Shown: positions 36,727 through 45,807, counted from the stretch's first letter. The stretch is 54,019 nucleotides of DNA from Desulfobacteraceae bacterium (GCA_024226935.1 JAAELK010000309.1:1-54019); one strand, 5' to 3'. Notes: a model not told the origin generated them from the letters alone. Program-made: numbers and translations.

Positions 36727-37272
36727 TCAGTTAATCTCAATTTTATCGACCTCATTTTTTTCAATATCAATGAGGATATCGCCGGGCATGACCTTGTCGC
36801 CTTCATTGATCCCTATTCTGGTGATGGTTCCTCCATGGGGAGCCACCAGGGATGTTTCCATTTTCATGGCTGAAACCACCACCACGGTGTCTCCTTTTTC
36901 GACAATATCCCCCAGTTGTACCGGAACATTAATCACCACCGCCGGCATGGGGGGGGTGACTTGATCAGGACCTTTGTCAGTTCTTGGGTTTAGGGTTTGA
37001 GTCTGGGCCAGTTTGTCCTTGTCTTGGATGAAGAATCGCTCTCCGCCTATAATAATGGTTTTGCCATCGGTCTGGTCTATAATCCAGGCATTGATCTGTT
37101 GCCCGTTGACCATGAGTCGCACTTGGTGATCCGATATCCGGCCGTATTGAATTTGCTCATAATCGGTCCTGTCATCCGGGCTGTTTTTGATGGTTGCACT
37201 TAGCCAGCAATCTTGTTTGAGTGTCATCTCCACGGTAATGGTTTTATCTTTAATCTGTAAATTATATTCCAT
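36727..37272 (-). CDS. biotin carboxyl carrier protein, separate subunit
   Basis: A 181-residue biotinyl protein. The C-terminal 75 residues are a biotinyl domain with the canonical SAMKMET (biotin on K137); the N-terminal 85 residues form a beta domain like the BT domain that links carrier and carboxylase in methylcrotonyl-CoA and propionyl-CoA carboxylase alpha chains. Normally these belong to a single alpha subunit with biotin carboxylase; here they are a separate gene, 47 bases downstream of biotin carboxylase. ATG follows AAGGAAA. Confidence 0.88.
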   Translation of the reverse strand: MEYNLQIKDKTITVEMTLKQDCWLSATIKNSPDDRTDYEQIQYGRISDHQVRLMVNGQQINAWIIDQTDGKTIIIGGERFFIQDKDKLAQTQTLNPRTDKGPDQVTPPMPAVVINVPVQLGDIVEKGDTVVVVSAMKMETSLVAPHGGTITRIGINEGDKVMPGDILIDIEKNEVDKIEIN

Positions 37273-37319
37273 GTATATTTCCTTGTATTGTCAAAACCAT
37301 TTTTTGCTGAAACTTACGG

Positions 37320-38807
37320 TTATAAGTTCCAGTTACCCAATGTATGAAACGGGCCAGGGGGCTGTTTTTTTTCATCTCCGTCAGTGGATCTGTTTTTCTT
37401 CTTGCATACTTCATCCACCAGAAAGGCAAGACAGGCAAGATCCCGATTTTTTTCGGTTGGTTTCCAGGTGGAAAAATGGGTATCGATAAAATTGGTGAAC
37501 ACATCACCTTCTTTGAAGGGAGGTGATGAAAGGATATCTATTAAAAAATCGATGGGGGTTTTGACGCCCAGAACAATATAGGATTTTAAGGCCTTGATCA
37601 TTTTGGCAATGGTCTGGTCCCGGGTTTCTCCATGGGTGGTCAGTTTTGACAGGATGGGGTCATATTCCACCGGTACGGTACAACCGGAATAAATCCCGCT
37701 GTCATTTCTGATCCCGGGTCCCCCGGGTTCCTTAAAAAATTCGATCTTGCCGGGACTTGGGAAAAAATCATTTTCCGGATCTTCGGCATAAATTCGGCAC
37801 TCAATGGCATGGCCCCGGGCAGAGATATCGGATTGGGTTAGTGTCAGGGGGTTGCCGGCGGCAATCTCAAGCTGTTGCCGGACCAGATCAATTCCTGTAA
37901 TCATTTCGGTCACCGGGTGCTCTACCTGGAGTCGGGTATTCATTTCCAGAAAATAGTATCGGTTCTGGTCATCTAAAAGAAACTCTATGGTACCGGCATT
38001 GACATATTCAGCCGCCTTTGCTGCGGTAACGGCAGTATTTCCCATCTCTTCTCGCAGGGAAGGGCTTACTGCAGGGGATGGGGTTTCTTCAATGATTTTT
38101 TGATGTCGTCTTTGGATGGAGCATTCCCGCTCCAATAAATGGATGGTGTTTCCAAAATTATCTGCAAGGATTTGAAATTCGATGTGTCGGGCCCGGGGGA
38201 AAAATTTTTCAAGATAGATATCTGGGTTTCCAAAGGCATTTTTTGCCTCCCTGGATGCCGATTCACAGGCATCTGACAGCTCTTCTTGGGAGTGAACAAT
38301 GCGGATTCCTTTACCCCCGCCCCCGGCTGTGGCTTTGATCAGTACGGGATACCCAATTTCATCGGCTTTTTGTCCCATTTCATCCAGGGTGTGGTGGCTG
38401 CCGGTCAGTCCCGGGGTTATAGGTACACCGCCTGCCATCATGATTTTGCGGGAAGTGATTTTATCGCCCATCTTTCGGATTGCCTGGGCAGATGGTCCGA
38501 TAAAGACTATTTCAGCCTGGGTACATTTTTCTACAAATTCAGGGTTTTCCGATAAAAATCCATATCCGGGGTGGATGGCCTGGGCCCGGGTCTTTAGGGC
38601 GGCCCCAATGATTTTGTCCATGGCAAGATAGCTTTGGCTTGGGTCCGATGGGCCGATATGCACAGCCTCATCCGCTTCCAGTACGTGGAGGGCTGTTTTG
38701 TCAGCATCTGAGTAGACGGCAACGGTTTTAATGTTCATATCCTTGCAGGTCTGGATGACCCGGACAGCAATCTCGCCCCTGTTTGCAATGAGAATTTTTT
38801 TAAACAT
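37320..38807 (-). CDS. acyl-CoA carboxylase, biotin carboxylase subunit
   Basis: A 495-residue ATP-grasp biotin carboxylase. FKKILIANRGEIAVRVIQTC at the start, the glycine-rich ATP loop TAGGGGKGIRI, ERECSIQRRHQKIIEE, and EMNTRLQVEHPVTE are all conserved. It carboxylates biotin on the separate carrier protein with bicarbonate and ATP. The protein stops after about 450 conserved residues with a hydrophilic tail, confirming that the carrier domain is not fused. It is 27 bases after the carboxyltransferase gene; AGGAAAA precedes the ATG. Confidence 0.93.
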   Translation of the reverse strand: MFKKILIANRGEIAVRVIQTCKDMNIKTVAVYSDADKTALHVLEADEAVHIGPSDPSQSYLAMDKIIGAALKTRAQAIHPGYGFLSENPEFVEKCTQAEIVFIGPSAQAIRKMGDKITSRKIMMAGGVPITPGLTGSHHTLDEMGQKADEIGYPVLIKATAGGGGKGIRIVHSQEELSDACESASREAKNAFGNPDIYLEKFFPRARHIEFQILADNFGNTIHLLERECSIQRRHQKIIEETPSPAVSPSLREEMGNTAVTAAKAAEYVNAGTIEFLLDDQNRYYFLEMNTRLQVEHPVTEMITGIDLVRQQLEIAAGNPLTLTQSDISARGHAIECRIYAEDPENDFFPSPGKIEFFKEPGGPGIRNDSGIYSGCTVPVEYDPILSKLTTHGETRDQTIAKMIKALKSYIVLGVKTPIDFLIDILSSPPFKEGDVFTNFIDTHFSTWKPTEKNRDLACLAFLVDEVCKKKNRSTDGDEKKQPPGPFHTLGNWNL

Positions 38808-38834
38808 GATATTTTCCTGTCGGTTTGTCCTGCA

Positions 38835-40451
38835 TTACATTCTGAATACGCCATATCCATGCACATCATCCCGCAGGGACGCATTCAGGGAGGCGCTGAT
38901 TCCTAAACCCAGTACATCCCGGGTTTTGGCAGGATCTATGATGCCGTCATCCCAGAGCTGTGCGGTACTATAATAGGGATTGCCTTCTTTCAGGGCATTG
39001 GCTGTCACAGGTTCTTTGATGAATGCCATCTCTTCTTGGGTCATAGGGTCTTGACCCATTCGTTGGCGCTGGTCATTGGTGATTGTGATCAGCACATCCG
39101 CTGCCTGGGCGCCGCCCATCACTCCGATCTGGGCATTGGGCCACATCCAGAGCATCCGGGGAGAATAGGCTCGGCCGCACATGGCATAATTGCCCGCCCC
39201 GAAGGAGGCTCCCACCACCATGGTAAATTTGGGTACAGTTGCAGTGGCCACGGCATTGACCATTTTGTGTCCGTCTTTGGTGATTCCTCCTTTTTCATAG
39301 GCCTTGCCCACAATAAATCCGTTGATATTCTGGAGGAAAACCAAGGGGATTTTGCGTTTATCGCATAATTGAATAAACTGGGTGGCTTTTTGAGCACTGT
39401 CTGAAAATAAAATTCCGTTATTGGCCAGGATGCCGACGGGATATCCATGGATGTGGGCCCATCCCGTTACCAGGGTGGGGCCGTACATCTCCTTGAATTC
39501 TAAAAATTGACTGTTATCCACGACCCTTGCGATGACCTCTCGTATATCATATGGTTTGGAAAGGTCAGGGCTGACAATGCCGTAGAGTTCCTTGGGGTCG
39601 TAGAGGGGAGGGGCCACAGGTTTCATGGACAGGGTGGCTTTGGTAATATCCGGCAAATTTCCTACAATTTGGCGTATGATCCGGATAGCGTGTCCATCAT
39701 CTTCGGCATGATAGTCCGACACACCTGATTCCCGGCAATGGACCATGGGGCCTCCTAGTTCATCGGCGGAAACTTCGTCCCCGGTGGCGGCTTTGACTAG
39801 GGGTGGGCCTCCTAAAAAAATTGCTCCGTGGCCTTTTACATGGACAATTTCATCGCACATTGCTACTCCGTACGCACCACCGGCTGTGCACAACCCCATG
39901 ACCCCCACGATCTGGGGAATTCCCATTTTTGACATCATAGCCTGGTTGTAGAAAACTCTTCCTCCATCATCCAGGTCCGGAAAGATTTCCGATTGCATGG
40001 GAAGAAAAGCCCCGGAGGAATCCATGAGATTGATCAGGGGGAGTCGGTTTTCCATGGCAATGGTTTGGCATCGCAGGCTCTTTTTGACGGACATGGGATA
40101 CATGGCCCCGCCTTTGATAGTGGCGTCGTTCATTGTGATCATGCATTCTTTTCCAGAGATTACACCAATGCCCGTGATCAAACCGGCCTTATGTATTTTG
40201 CCGTCATAGAGTCCCTTGGCGGCCAGGGGGGCGATTTCCAGAAAAGGAGTGTTTTTATCCAGGAGCAACTCAAGTTTTTTTACGGCGGGTAGTTTGCCGG
40301 ATTCCCCATGGCGCTTTATGGCCTTGGGGGAGCGTTCATTCATGGCCCGGTCAAGTTCAAGTTTCAGGTCTTCAACCAGGCCGGTCATTTCTTTGTAATT
40401 GGCTTTGTATTCTTCGGAATTTGTATCAACCTTGGTTTGGATCACATCCAT
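38835..40451 (-). CDS. acyl-CoA carboxylase carboxyltransferase (beta) subunit
   Basis: A 538-residue carboxyltransferase of the methylcrotonyl/geranyl-CoA carboxylase beta type. GKLPAVKKLELLLDKNTPFLE, CTAGGAYGVAMCDE, IFLGGPPLVKAATGDEVSA, GASFGAGNYAMCGRAYSPR and PNAQIGVMGG are conserved with that group. Substrate choice (3-methylcrotonyl-, geranyl- or another branched enoyl-CoA) cannot be fixed by eye. It opens a seven-gene operon whose content matches the Liu/Atu pathways, though no HMG-CoA lyase gene is present here. Its leader carries a promoter and an inverted repeat. Confidence 0.92.
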   Translation of the reverse strand: MDVIQTKVDTNSEEYKANYKEMTGLVEDLKLELDRAMNERSPKAIKRHGESGKLPAVKKLELLLDKNTPFLEIAPLAAKGLYDGKIHKAGLITGIGVISGKECMITMNDATIKGGAMYPMSVKKSLRCQTIAMENRLPLINLMDSSGAFLPMQSEIFPDLDDGGRVFYNQAMMSKMGIPQIVGVMGLCTAGGAYGVAMCDEIVHVKGHGAIFLGGPPLVKAATGDEVSADELGGPMVHCRESGVSDYHAEDDGHAIRIIRQIVGNLPDITKATLSMKPVAPPLYDPKELYGIVSPDLSKPYDIREVIARVVDNSQFLEFKEMYGPTLVTGWAHIHGYPVGILANNGILFSDSAQKATQFIQLCDKRKIPLVFLQNINGFIVGKAYEKGGITKDGHKMVNAVATATVPKFTMVVGASFGAGNYAMCGRAYSPRMLWMWPNAQIGVMGGAQAADVLITITNDQRQRMGQDPMTQEEMAFIKEPVTANALKEGNPYYSTAQLWDDGIIDPAKTRDVLGLGISASLNASLRDDVHGYGVFRM

Positions 40452-40482
40452 GTCGGGTTCCCTCGTCTTTGATATGGGTTAA

Positions 40483-40509
40483 TACATGTCTGACAATGGT
40501 TGACATGTA
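40483..40509. promoter_or_regulatory. candidate operator in the carboxylase leader
   Basis: TACATGTC and GACATGTA are perfect 8-bp inverted arms separated by 11 bases, about 32 bases before the carboxyltransferase start codon and downstream of the predicted promoter. Position suits a repressor. No second copy was seen. Confidence 0.5.
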
Positions 40510-40555
40510 AGGATAAAATATCATTTCCATTGGATTTTCATATCTTTTTTAAAAA

Positions 40556-40582
40556 ACTATAGCATGACTTTTTTATTGTCAA
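40556..40582 (-). promoter_or_regulatory. promoter of the carboxylase operon
   Basis: On the minus strand TTGACA (40577-40582) and TATAGT (40556-40561) are 15 bases apart, a short but usable spacing. Transcription would start near 40548 and run through the inverted repeat at 40483-40509. Confidence 0.5.
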
Positions 40583-40710
40583 TAAAAAAAGTGTCAAACT
40601 TGTATTTATTCTTATATTATATCGTATATCTCTTTTTAATAGCCTTATTCAGACTGTGATAATAATCAAACCGTGGCAGGGGAAAGATCGGATAAGTTAC
40701 TCTCCAATTG

Positions 40711-42429
40711 TTAATGGGGTGGGTCTAAATGTAGAGGCAGACGGTCAGGTTCGGAATTGTTACACAATGGGTATGATTTGTTTTGTTCGGTGAAATTCTG
40801 GTTTGTAAATTCATCAGGCAAATTGAGAGGATAGCCAAGGACAATTAATTTCATTATGGCTTCCCGTAATTGCCGATCCTGGTCTTTGTCCGGGCCGGCA
40901 TCCGGTTGTGGAGGAAGGTTTCGGATTATGGTATTGAAAAATTCCCTGGTCCATTGGGTATGGATAAGCTGTACTCCGGCGATACGGGCCTGGCGCCAGA
41001 TGAGCTTTCCCTTTGCCAAATATTTCGTTCCCATAAACTGAATATTCAGGAGTCCTGATTTTGTACCCAGGCTCCTGGGCAGCCCTTCAAGCCGGCATCC
41101 GTCTTTGGATATATTTCTGGTAATACAGGAAACAGGGGGATATCCTTCGAAAAAGGTAAGTAATTCCATGGGGAAAGGCAGTAAGTGTTGGCTGCGTTTT
41201 CTATTGCCGGTATTGAGTGTTACCGTTGCGTGTGGTTTGTTTTTAAGGATATTTTCGATCAGGGGAGTTACCTGCTTTTTTGGGCCCAATTCCACAAAGG
41301 TAAATCCTCCGTCCCTGTGGATGTTTTCGATGATTTCACTGAATCGAATTGGTTTTACGAGGTGGGTGATGAGCATGTTCCGGATTAGCTCAGAGTTTTC
41401 AGGATAGGGTCGGGCCGTAAGGTTGGAATAAACCGGTCGATCCGGGGGTTGAAAGCTTTCGGATGCCAGGGAGAGGGCAAATTGTTTTTTGGCGGTTTCC
41501 ATGAGTGGAGAATGAAACGGACCTGAAACTGGCAGAACAAATGCGGTAAATCCTTCGTCCTGAAGGGTGTATTGGAGGTCTTCAATACGGGTTTTAAGTC
41601 CGGAAAGAGTCAATTGATTATTTGAATTCCAGGATTCCACGAAAACATCGGACAGGGTCCTGATTCGTTCTGAAAGCTCTCCCACTCGTTTTCCGGTTAT
41701 GGCCATCATGGTACCTGTCATTGTGTCATGGGCCATGGCAATTCCCCGGGATAGGACTACCTCCGGAAAGCTATGATTTCTTATTGCCCTGGATGCCCAA
41801 AGCCCCAGTACTTCTCCGAAACTGAGGCCGGCAAGAAAATCCGGGTTAAATCCCAAATTTTTGATAACCCGGTACAATCCCGATATAAACACCCCCAGGG
41901 CTGGCTGGGTGTACTGGGTGTGGTGAAGACGGCTTTCAAGGAAATATTTTTTTGTCCTGTTCATATCAGCAGGAGGGAAAAGAATTTTTGAAATGGGGAT
42001 CAAACCTTTAGCTTTCATGAGACGGTCCATGAAATCAAGGTCTTTGCGGAGAAAAGTGAATTGTTTGAATAATTGTCTGCCCATACCTGGATATTGGGTG
42101 CCCTGGCCGGAAAATATGCCGACAAGCTTTTGGACTCCGGGGAGAACGCCTTTGTTGCGGTATATCCCCGTTGAGTTCTGCCATTCCCCTGGGTTTTCAC
42201 TATGGGATGTCAGAAATTGAATAAATTCCTCCAGGGAAAGCAGGGCCTCTTCTCTGGAATCCCATACAAATCCGACCCGGGGGGAAAAGACCGGGCAGGC
42301 TTCTTTGTGATTCTCAAGGTTAGCATAAACCGTTTTTCCTTTTGGAGAATGAAGTTCTGCCCTGAGTTGGCGAAGTTTTTTCTCCAGTTGATTTGCGGTT
42401 TTGGCATGAAAGAGTATGGATTTTCTCAT
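40711..42429 (-). CDS. acyltransferase (PKS AT/FabD-like) domain fused to a PilZ-like domain
   Basis: A 572-residue protein of unusual make-up. Residues 1-100 resemble the ketosynthase-acyltransferase linker of polyketide synthases; 100-400 are an acyltransferase domain with FSGQGTQYPGMGR, the nucleophile S203 in GLSFGE (normally GHSxGE), WNSNNQLTLSG, and H306 in SGPFHSPLM. Residues about 415-495 are PilZ-like: TRNISKDGCRL matches the N-x-S-x-x-G motif and LIWRQARIAGVQLI the last strands. The RxxxR c-di-GMP motif is not evident. No ketosynthase or carrier protein is nearby. Start at 42429 (GGAAA upstream) or 42441. Function unknown; a regulated acyl transfer is possible. Confidence 0.72.
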   Translation of the reverse strand: MRKSILFHAKTANQLEKKLRQLRAELHSPKGKTVYANLENHKEACPVFSPRVGFVWDSREEALLSLEEFIQFLTSHSENPGEWQNSTGIYRNKGVLPGVQKLVGIFSGQGTQYPGMGRQLFKQFTFLRKDLDFMDRLMKAKGLIPISKILFPPADMNRTKKYFLESRLHHTQYTQPALGVFISGLYRVIKNLGFNPDFLAGLSFGEVLGLWASRAIRNHSFPEVVLSRGIAMAHDTMTGTMMAITGKRVGELSERIRTLSDVFVESWNSNNQLTLSGLKTRIEDLQYTLQDEGFTAFVLPVSGPFHSPLMETAKKQFALSLASESFQPPDRPVYSNLTARPYPENSELIRNMLITHLVKPIRFSEIIENIHRDGGFTFVELGPKKQVTPLIENILKNKPHATVTLNTGNRKRSQHLLPFPMELLTFFEGYPPVSCITRNISKDGCRLEGLPRSLGTKSGLLNIQFMGTKYLAKGKLIWRQARIAGVQLIHTQWTREFFNTIIRNLPPQPDAGPDKDQDRQLREAIMKLIVLGYPLNLPDEFTNQNFTEQNKSYPLCNNSEPDRLPLHLDPPH

Positions 42430-42441
42430 GATATTTTCCAT

Positions 42442-42773
42442 GAAACTGTCCAGATCTGTTTAGGATTTTGGGTGATTATTTAATTTGTAAACGGCTCTCT
42501 TGGCCCTGGGCAAGCCTTTGGTAACTTGGAATTCCTTTGATTTGTGTCATCCCTGGAATAATATGTTGCTTTTTCCTTGGGATCGATGGTGCTCGGCACC
42601 GGTTCATGGTGGATGTGATCTGCCTGGATAGTACTATTTTGTTGTTGTATTCTTCCGGGTATCGGTGGCATCGATCTGTCTGGTGCTTACCGGAATGATG
42701 TCCGATATTCCTGGTCGCCACCGGAATGACGGCGACCAGGAGTTTTGTTCAAAAAATCATGGGGTTTCATTCC
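42442..42773. repeat. intergenic region with REP-like repeat and hairpin
   Basis: A perfect 10-bp stem, CCTGGTCGCC/GGCGACCAGG (42710-42740), includes one of two copies of ACCGGAATGA (42689-42698 and 42720-42729) set 31 bases apart. The GTCATTCCGG core recalls widespread proteobacterial intergenic repeats. The hairpin is also correctly placed to end the minus-strand binding-protein transcript. A 63-codon minus-strand frame (42480-42671) has no ribosome site and odd composition; I do not call it a gene. Confidence 0.5.
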
Positions 42774-43712
42774 TTAATCTATAACGGTTGCCGCCTGGAG
42801 AATGGAATAGGGTAAGTCAATTCCGAGTTTTTCCGATGTTTTCAAATTAACAAAAAATTTAGGATCAGTATCAAATTTGACGGCCACGGCTTGGATTGGT
42901 TTTCCATTGACCAACACGTCCACCACGGACTGGGCCAGCATATAACCCAGTTTTTCGTCATCGGCGACAAACCCTCCAAGGGCTCCATGTTTTACTGCCC
43001 TGGCCGAATATGCCACCACTGGGGTTGACCCGGCCGCCGTTACCAGCTGTTGGGCGTTGTCAAAAAGAAGGCTTTGGTTGCCGAGGATAATGGTGGTATG
43101 ATCATTCTTTACGGTTTTGATCGCTGCTAGGGCATCGTTGATGTTGGAGCACCCAACTTCGGCATAGGATAATGCCAGCTTTTGACAAATTTGCCGGGTT
43201 CCCTTCTGATCTACCAGGGCAGAAGGATTTCCCTTGGCCACAAGAAGCAGGGTTGATTTCATTTTTGGCAAGATGGTTTGGAATACTTCAAACTGGCTTT
43301 CAGGTGGGATATAATAGGTGACTCCGGTGATATTGCCTTCGGGGGCATTAAGATTTTTTATTGTACCCAGTTGTTCCGGATTATTGCAGCCGCCGATGAA
43401 TGTTGGAATAGTTGGGGGGTTATTTCCCAGCCATTTGGCTGCATTGGAACGCAGTAGGACCATGCCTTGTTTCTGGCCTTCCCAGGTTTTTACGATCTGG
43501 GCCAGTTCTTCCATTGAACCCAATTCTTTTTTGGTCTCAATATTAATTTGGGGAGCCAGCTTTTTGATGCCTTTTTCAAAACCTTGGTAAACTCGATTGG
43601 CCATACCTGATTTGCCGCTCCAGGCAAGGCCGATGTCGATGGCGCTGGCGGTTGTTGGAATTAAAAATAAGACGAAGATTAGACAAAAAATGATGGAATG
43701 GATCTGTTTCAT
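42774..43712 (-). CDS. ABC-type substrate-binding protein (TrpX/PF04392-like)
   Basis: A 312-residue exported binding protein: signal peptide (KQIHSIIFCLIFVLFLIPTTASA), then a two-lobed periplasmic fold with FIGGCNNPEQLG, GNITGVTYYIPPESQFEVFQTILP and VDVLVNGKPIQAVAV, as in the ABC_sub_bind family that includes TrpX. These usually accompany a permease and ATPase, absent here. The mature protein has no lipobox. ATG at 43712 follows AAGGAG; an open frame upstream to 43868 is not protein-like. Transcribed away from etfB across a 359-base divergent region. Confidence 0.78.
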   Translation of the reverse strand: MKQIHSIIFCLIFVLFLIPTTASAIDIGLAWSGKSGMANRVYQGFEKGIKKLAPQINIETKKELGSMEELAQIVKTWEGQKQGMVLLRSNAAKWLGNNPPTIPTFIGGCNNPEQLGTIKNLNAPEGNITGVTYYIPPESQFEVFQTILPKMKSTLLLVAKGNPSALVDQKGTRQICQKLALSYAEVGCSNINDALAAIKTVKNDHTTIILGNQSLLFDNAQQLVTAAGSTPVVAYSARAVKHGALGGFVADDEKLGYMLAQSVVDVLVNGKPIQAVAVKFDTDPKFFVNLKTSEKLGIDLPYSILQAATVID

Positions 43713-43785
43713 CTTTTTACTCCTTAGGAAATAATTTTTGATGACTACCGGTGTTTTTAAATGAAACTTTGGTTTAAACAGGTTC

Positions 43786-43892
43786 AGCTCAGTTAATTTC
43801 TGAGCTATCAGGGTACACAAGAGAATGAATATCGAAATTTTGAGATGGCACCCAATAGTTAAGAGCATAGCCTTGATGCTTTGTCAAGTCAA
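43786..43892 (-). promoter_or_regulatory. promoter and leader inverted repeat of the binding-protein gene
   Basis: On the minus strand TTGACT (43887-43892) and TATGCT (43864-43869) are 17 bases apart. In the leader, AGCTCAG-N7-CTGAGCT (43786-43806) is a perfect inverted repeat that could be an operator or an RNA hairpin. Confidence 0.4.
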
Positions 43893-44012
43893 TGTATAAA
43901 TGTGATTTTGATTCCATTGCCCAAGGTTGATATATTGCTTTAACTTTGTCCGGGCTTGATTGTGTGTGTAATTATTTTGTCGGTGATGGTTTTTGTGGAA
44001 AGGGTTAAAAAA

Positions 44013-44028
44013 ATGAACGTTCGTTCGC
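44013..44028. promoter_or_regulatory. TetR-type operator before etfB
   Basis: ATGAACGTTCGTTCGC contains GAAC-N4-GTTC and matches the site at 45969-45984 at 13 of 16 positions. It lies 44 bases before the etfB start. Together the two sites flank the etf genes and precede the ACAD10/11-type dehydrogenase, so the TetR at 47313 is the natural candidate. Confidence 0.65.
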
Positions 44029-44071
44029 ATTGTCTCTTGATAAACCATTTTTCCGGGAGTATGGTGGAAAT

Positions 44072-44809
44072 ATGAAAATTTTGGTTTGTATCAAACAGGG
44101 ATTGGATGACGGCAAGATGAGCAGGTTTGACGAATTTGCCCTGGAAGAGGCCCTGGCCCTGAAGGATAAACTAGGAAAACCGGGAAGCCTGGATGTCGTG
44201 GTGGATGTGATCACAGCGGGGCCAGTCCATGCCGTGGCTGTTCTTAAACGGGCTTTTGGGATGGGGGCTGACCGGGGGATTCATATTATTACCCGGGATA
44301 TAGGATATATGCCCGCCTTTGTCACCGCATCAAATCTGGCGGTTGTGGCAGGAAGGCAGGATTATGATTTGATCCTGACCGGGATTATGTCCCAGGATAT
44401 GATGGAGGGCCAAACTGGTCCCATGCTGGCGGAATTTTTAGGTATGCCCTGTGCCACAGCAGTTGTAAAAAGTAAAATGGGAACTGTTCCGGGCATTGTA
44501 CGGGTGGAACGGGAGATGGAAAATGGGTATAAAGACTGCCTTGACGTGCATCTACCTGCCGTGCTGACCATCCAGGCAGGTATTAATATTCCCAGGTATC
44601 CTTCCCTGTCTAAGATGCTGGTAGCAGCAAAAAAGTCTATCACCACCCTGGTTGAAGAGGATCTTTTTTCAAATCCTGTCAGTCCCAAAGAATTTTTAGT
44701 GGCCATTGAGTATCCAGACCAGACCAGGGCTGGCCAACGGCTTGATGGAAGTCTGGATGATCAGGTTCGACAATTTCAAAGTTTTTTACAAGAAAAGGGT
44801 CTGGTATGA
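44072..44809 (+). CDS. etfB: electron transfer flavoprotein beta subunit
   Basis: A 245-residue EtfB. KILVCIKQ at the start, the AMP-binding-type DEFALEEALALKD, VITAGPVHAVAVLKRAFGMGADRGIHI and LTGIMSQDMMEGQTGPMLAEFLG match the family. Together with EtfA it carries electrons from acyl-CoA dehydrogenases to the membrane quinone pool. ATG at 44072 is preceded by GGTGGAA. The stop overlaps the etfA start in ATGA, showing coupling. Being first in an acyl-CoA operon with its own operator suggests a dedicated rather than general ETF. Confidence 0.92.
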   Translation: MKILVCIKQGLDDGKMSRFDEFALEEALALKDKLGKPGSLDVVVDVITAGPVHAVAVLKRAFGMGADRGIHIITRDIGYMPAFVTASNLAVVAGRQDYDLILTGIMSQDMMEGQTGPMLAEFLGMPCATAVVKSKMGTVPGIVRVEREMENGYKDCLDVHLPAVLTIQAGINIPRYPSLSKMLVAAKKSITTLVEEDLFSNPVSPKEFLVAIEYPDQTRAGQRLDGSLDDQVRQFQSFLQEKGLV

Positions 44810-45807
44810 AACCTATATTGATTATTGCTGAAGTGATGGATGGTAGTATTCGGCCGGTGACATGGGAGCTTATAGCTGCAGCCAGGGTAATAAAAGAGCT
44901 GATGAAAAATAATGTTGGTGGTAAAAAAGATTCTTTGAAGATTCAGGTGATTGTTCCGGCTCAAAATCCTCTGCCCCTGGCCAAAAAAATTTTATCACGT
45001 ACAGGAGTGGATGTATTGGCCTTGCAAATACCCGAGGATACAGCTTATACCAGTGAGGCTTATAAAAACTGGCTTAGTCCTTTAGTCCGGGTGTGTGACC
45101 CTTCCCACATCCTGGTGGCCCATACCTCCCAGGGTCGGGATTTTGCTCCGGGGTTGGCAGTTCGCCTGGAAGCCATTTCCCTGGCCGGGGTCAACAAAAT
45201 TTGCTCGGATGGTGATCTCCTCTTGTATTACCGACCGGTTTTAAATAATACCAGGAATATGGTACTTGGGTTGGAATCAGATCTTCTTGTGGTGTTGACC
45301 TTGATGCCCGGTATTTTTTTTCCCCGGGTCTCTAAAGTGAAAAGTTGCGGTTCTATTACTTTTAAAAAAATTTGCCGTTGGTCAGGGCAACCGGTCCGGA
45401 TGGTCCATCAAAAAATTTTGAAACAGGAAAATAATCACCAGATTTTGAAAACGGCCCCAATTATTGTGGCTGCCGGACGGGGTATTGGAGAAAGGTCAAA
45501 TCTTGAGTATGTTTTCAGGTTTGCTAAATGTTTTTTGGCTTCGGCTGTGGCTGCTTCCCGGCCATTGGTGGACATGGGGTGGATCGGGTATGATCACCAG
45601 GTGGGTATCACCGGTGCCAGTGTTGCTCCCAGGCTTTATATCGCCTGTGGTATTTCCGGATCCTCCCAGCATCTGGCAGGCATGAAAGAATCGGATTGGG
45701 TGGTCAGTATTAACAAAAACTTTCAAGCTCCCATTTGTTCTAATGCGGACTTGTGTATTGTAGCGGATGTTCTTCCCTTTATTCTGGCCTTCCTGGAAAG
45801 AGAGTGA
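44806..45807 (+). CDS. etfA: electron transfer flavoprotein alpha subunit
   Basis: A 333-residue EtfA. The C-terminal FAD-binding domain is typical: AAGRGIGERSNLEYVFRFAK, ASRPLVDMGWIGYDHQVG, and the loop GISGSSQHLAGM, followed by ICSNADLCIVAD. It starts with the ATGA overlap after etfB. No ferredoxin-type CxxC clusters are visible, so it is of the plain, non-fused kind. It serves the acyl-CoA dehydrogenases encoded downstream at 46060 and 51026. Confidence 0.92.
   Translation: MKPILIIAEVMDGSIRPVTWELIAAARVIKELMKNNVGGKKDSLKIQVIVPAQNPLPLAKKILSRTGVDVLALQIPEDTAYTSEAYKNWLSPLVRVCDPSHILVAHTSQGRDFAPGLAVRLEAISLAGVNKICSDGDLLLYYRPVLNNTRNMVLGLESDLLVVLTLMPGIFFPRVSKVKSCGSITFKKICRWSGQPVRMVHQKILKQENNHQILKTAPIIVAAGRGIGERSNLEYVFRFAKCFLASAVAASRPLVDMGWIGYDHQVGITGASVAPRLYIACGISGSSQHLAGMKESDWVVSINKNFQAPICSNADLCIVADVLPFILAFLERE

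Noticed and set aside
42480-42671. 63-codon minus-strand frame rich in P, Q, N and D
   Set aside because: No ribosome site, unusual composition, and it runs through repeat-like intergenic DNA.
43925-43938. GG-N10-GC spacing resembling a sigma-54 promoter before etfB
   Set aside because: Only the dinucleotides and TTGCT match; the -24 box is poor and no activator sites are upstream.
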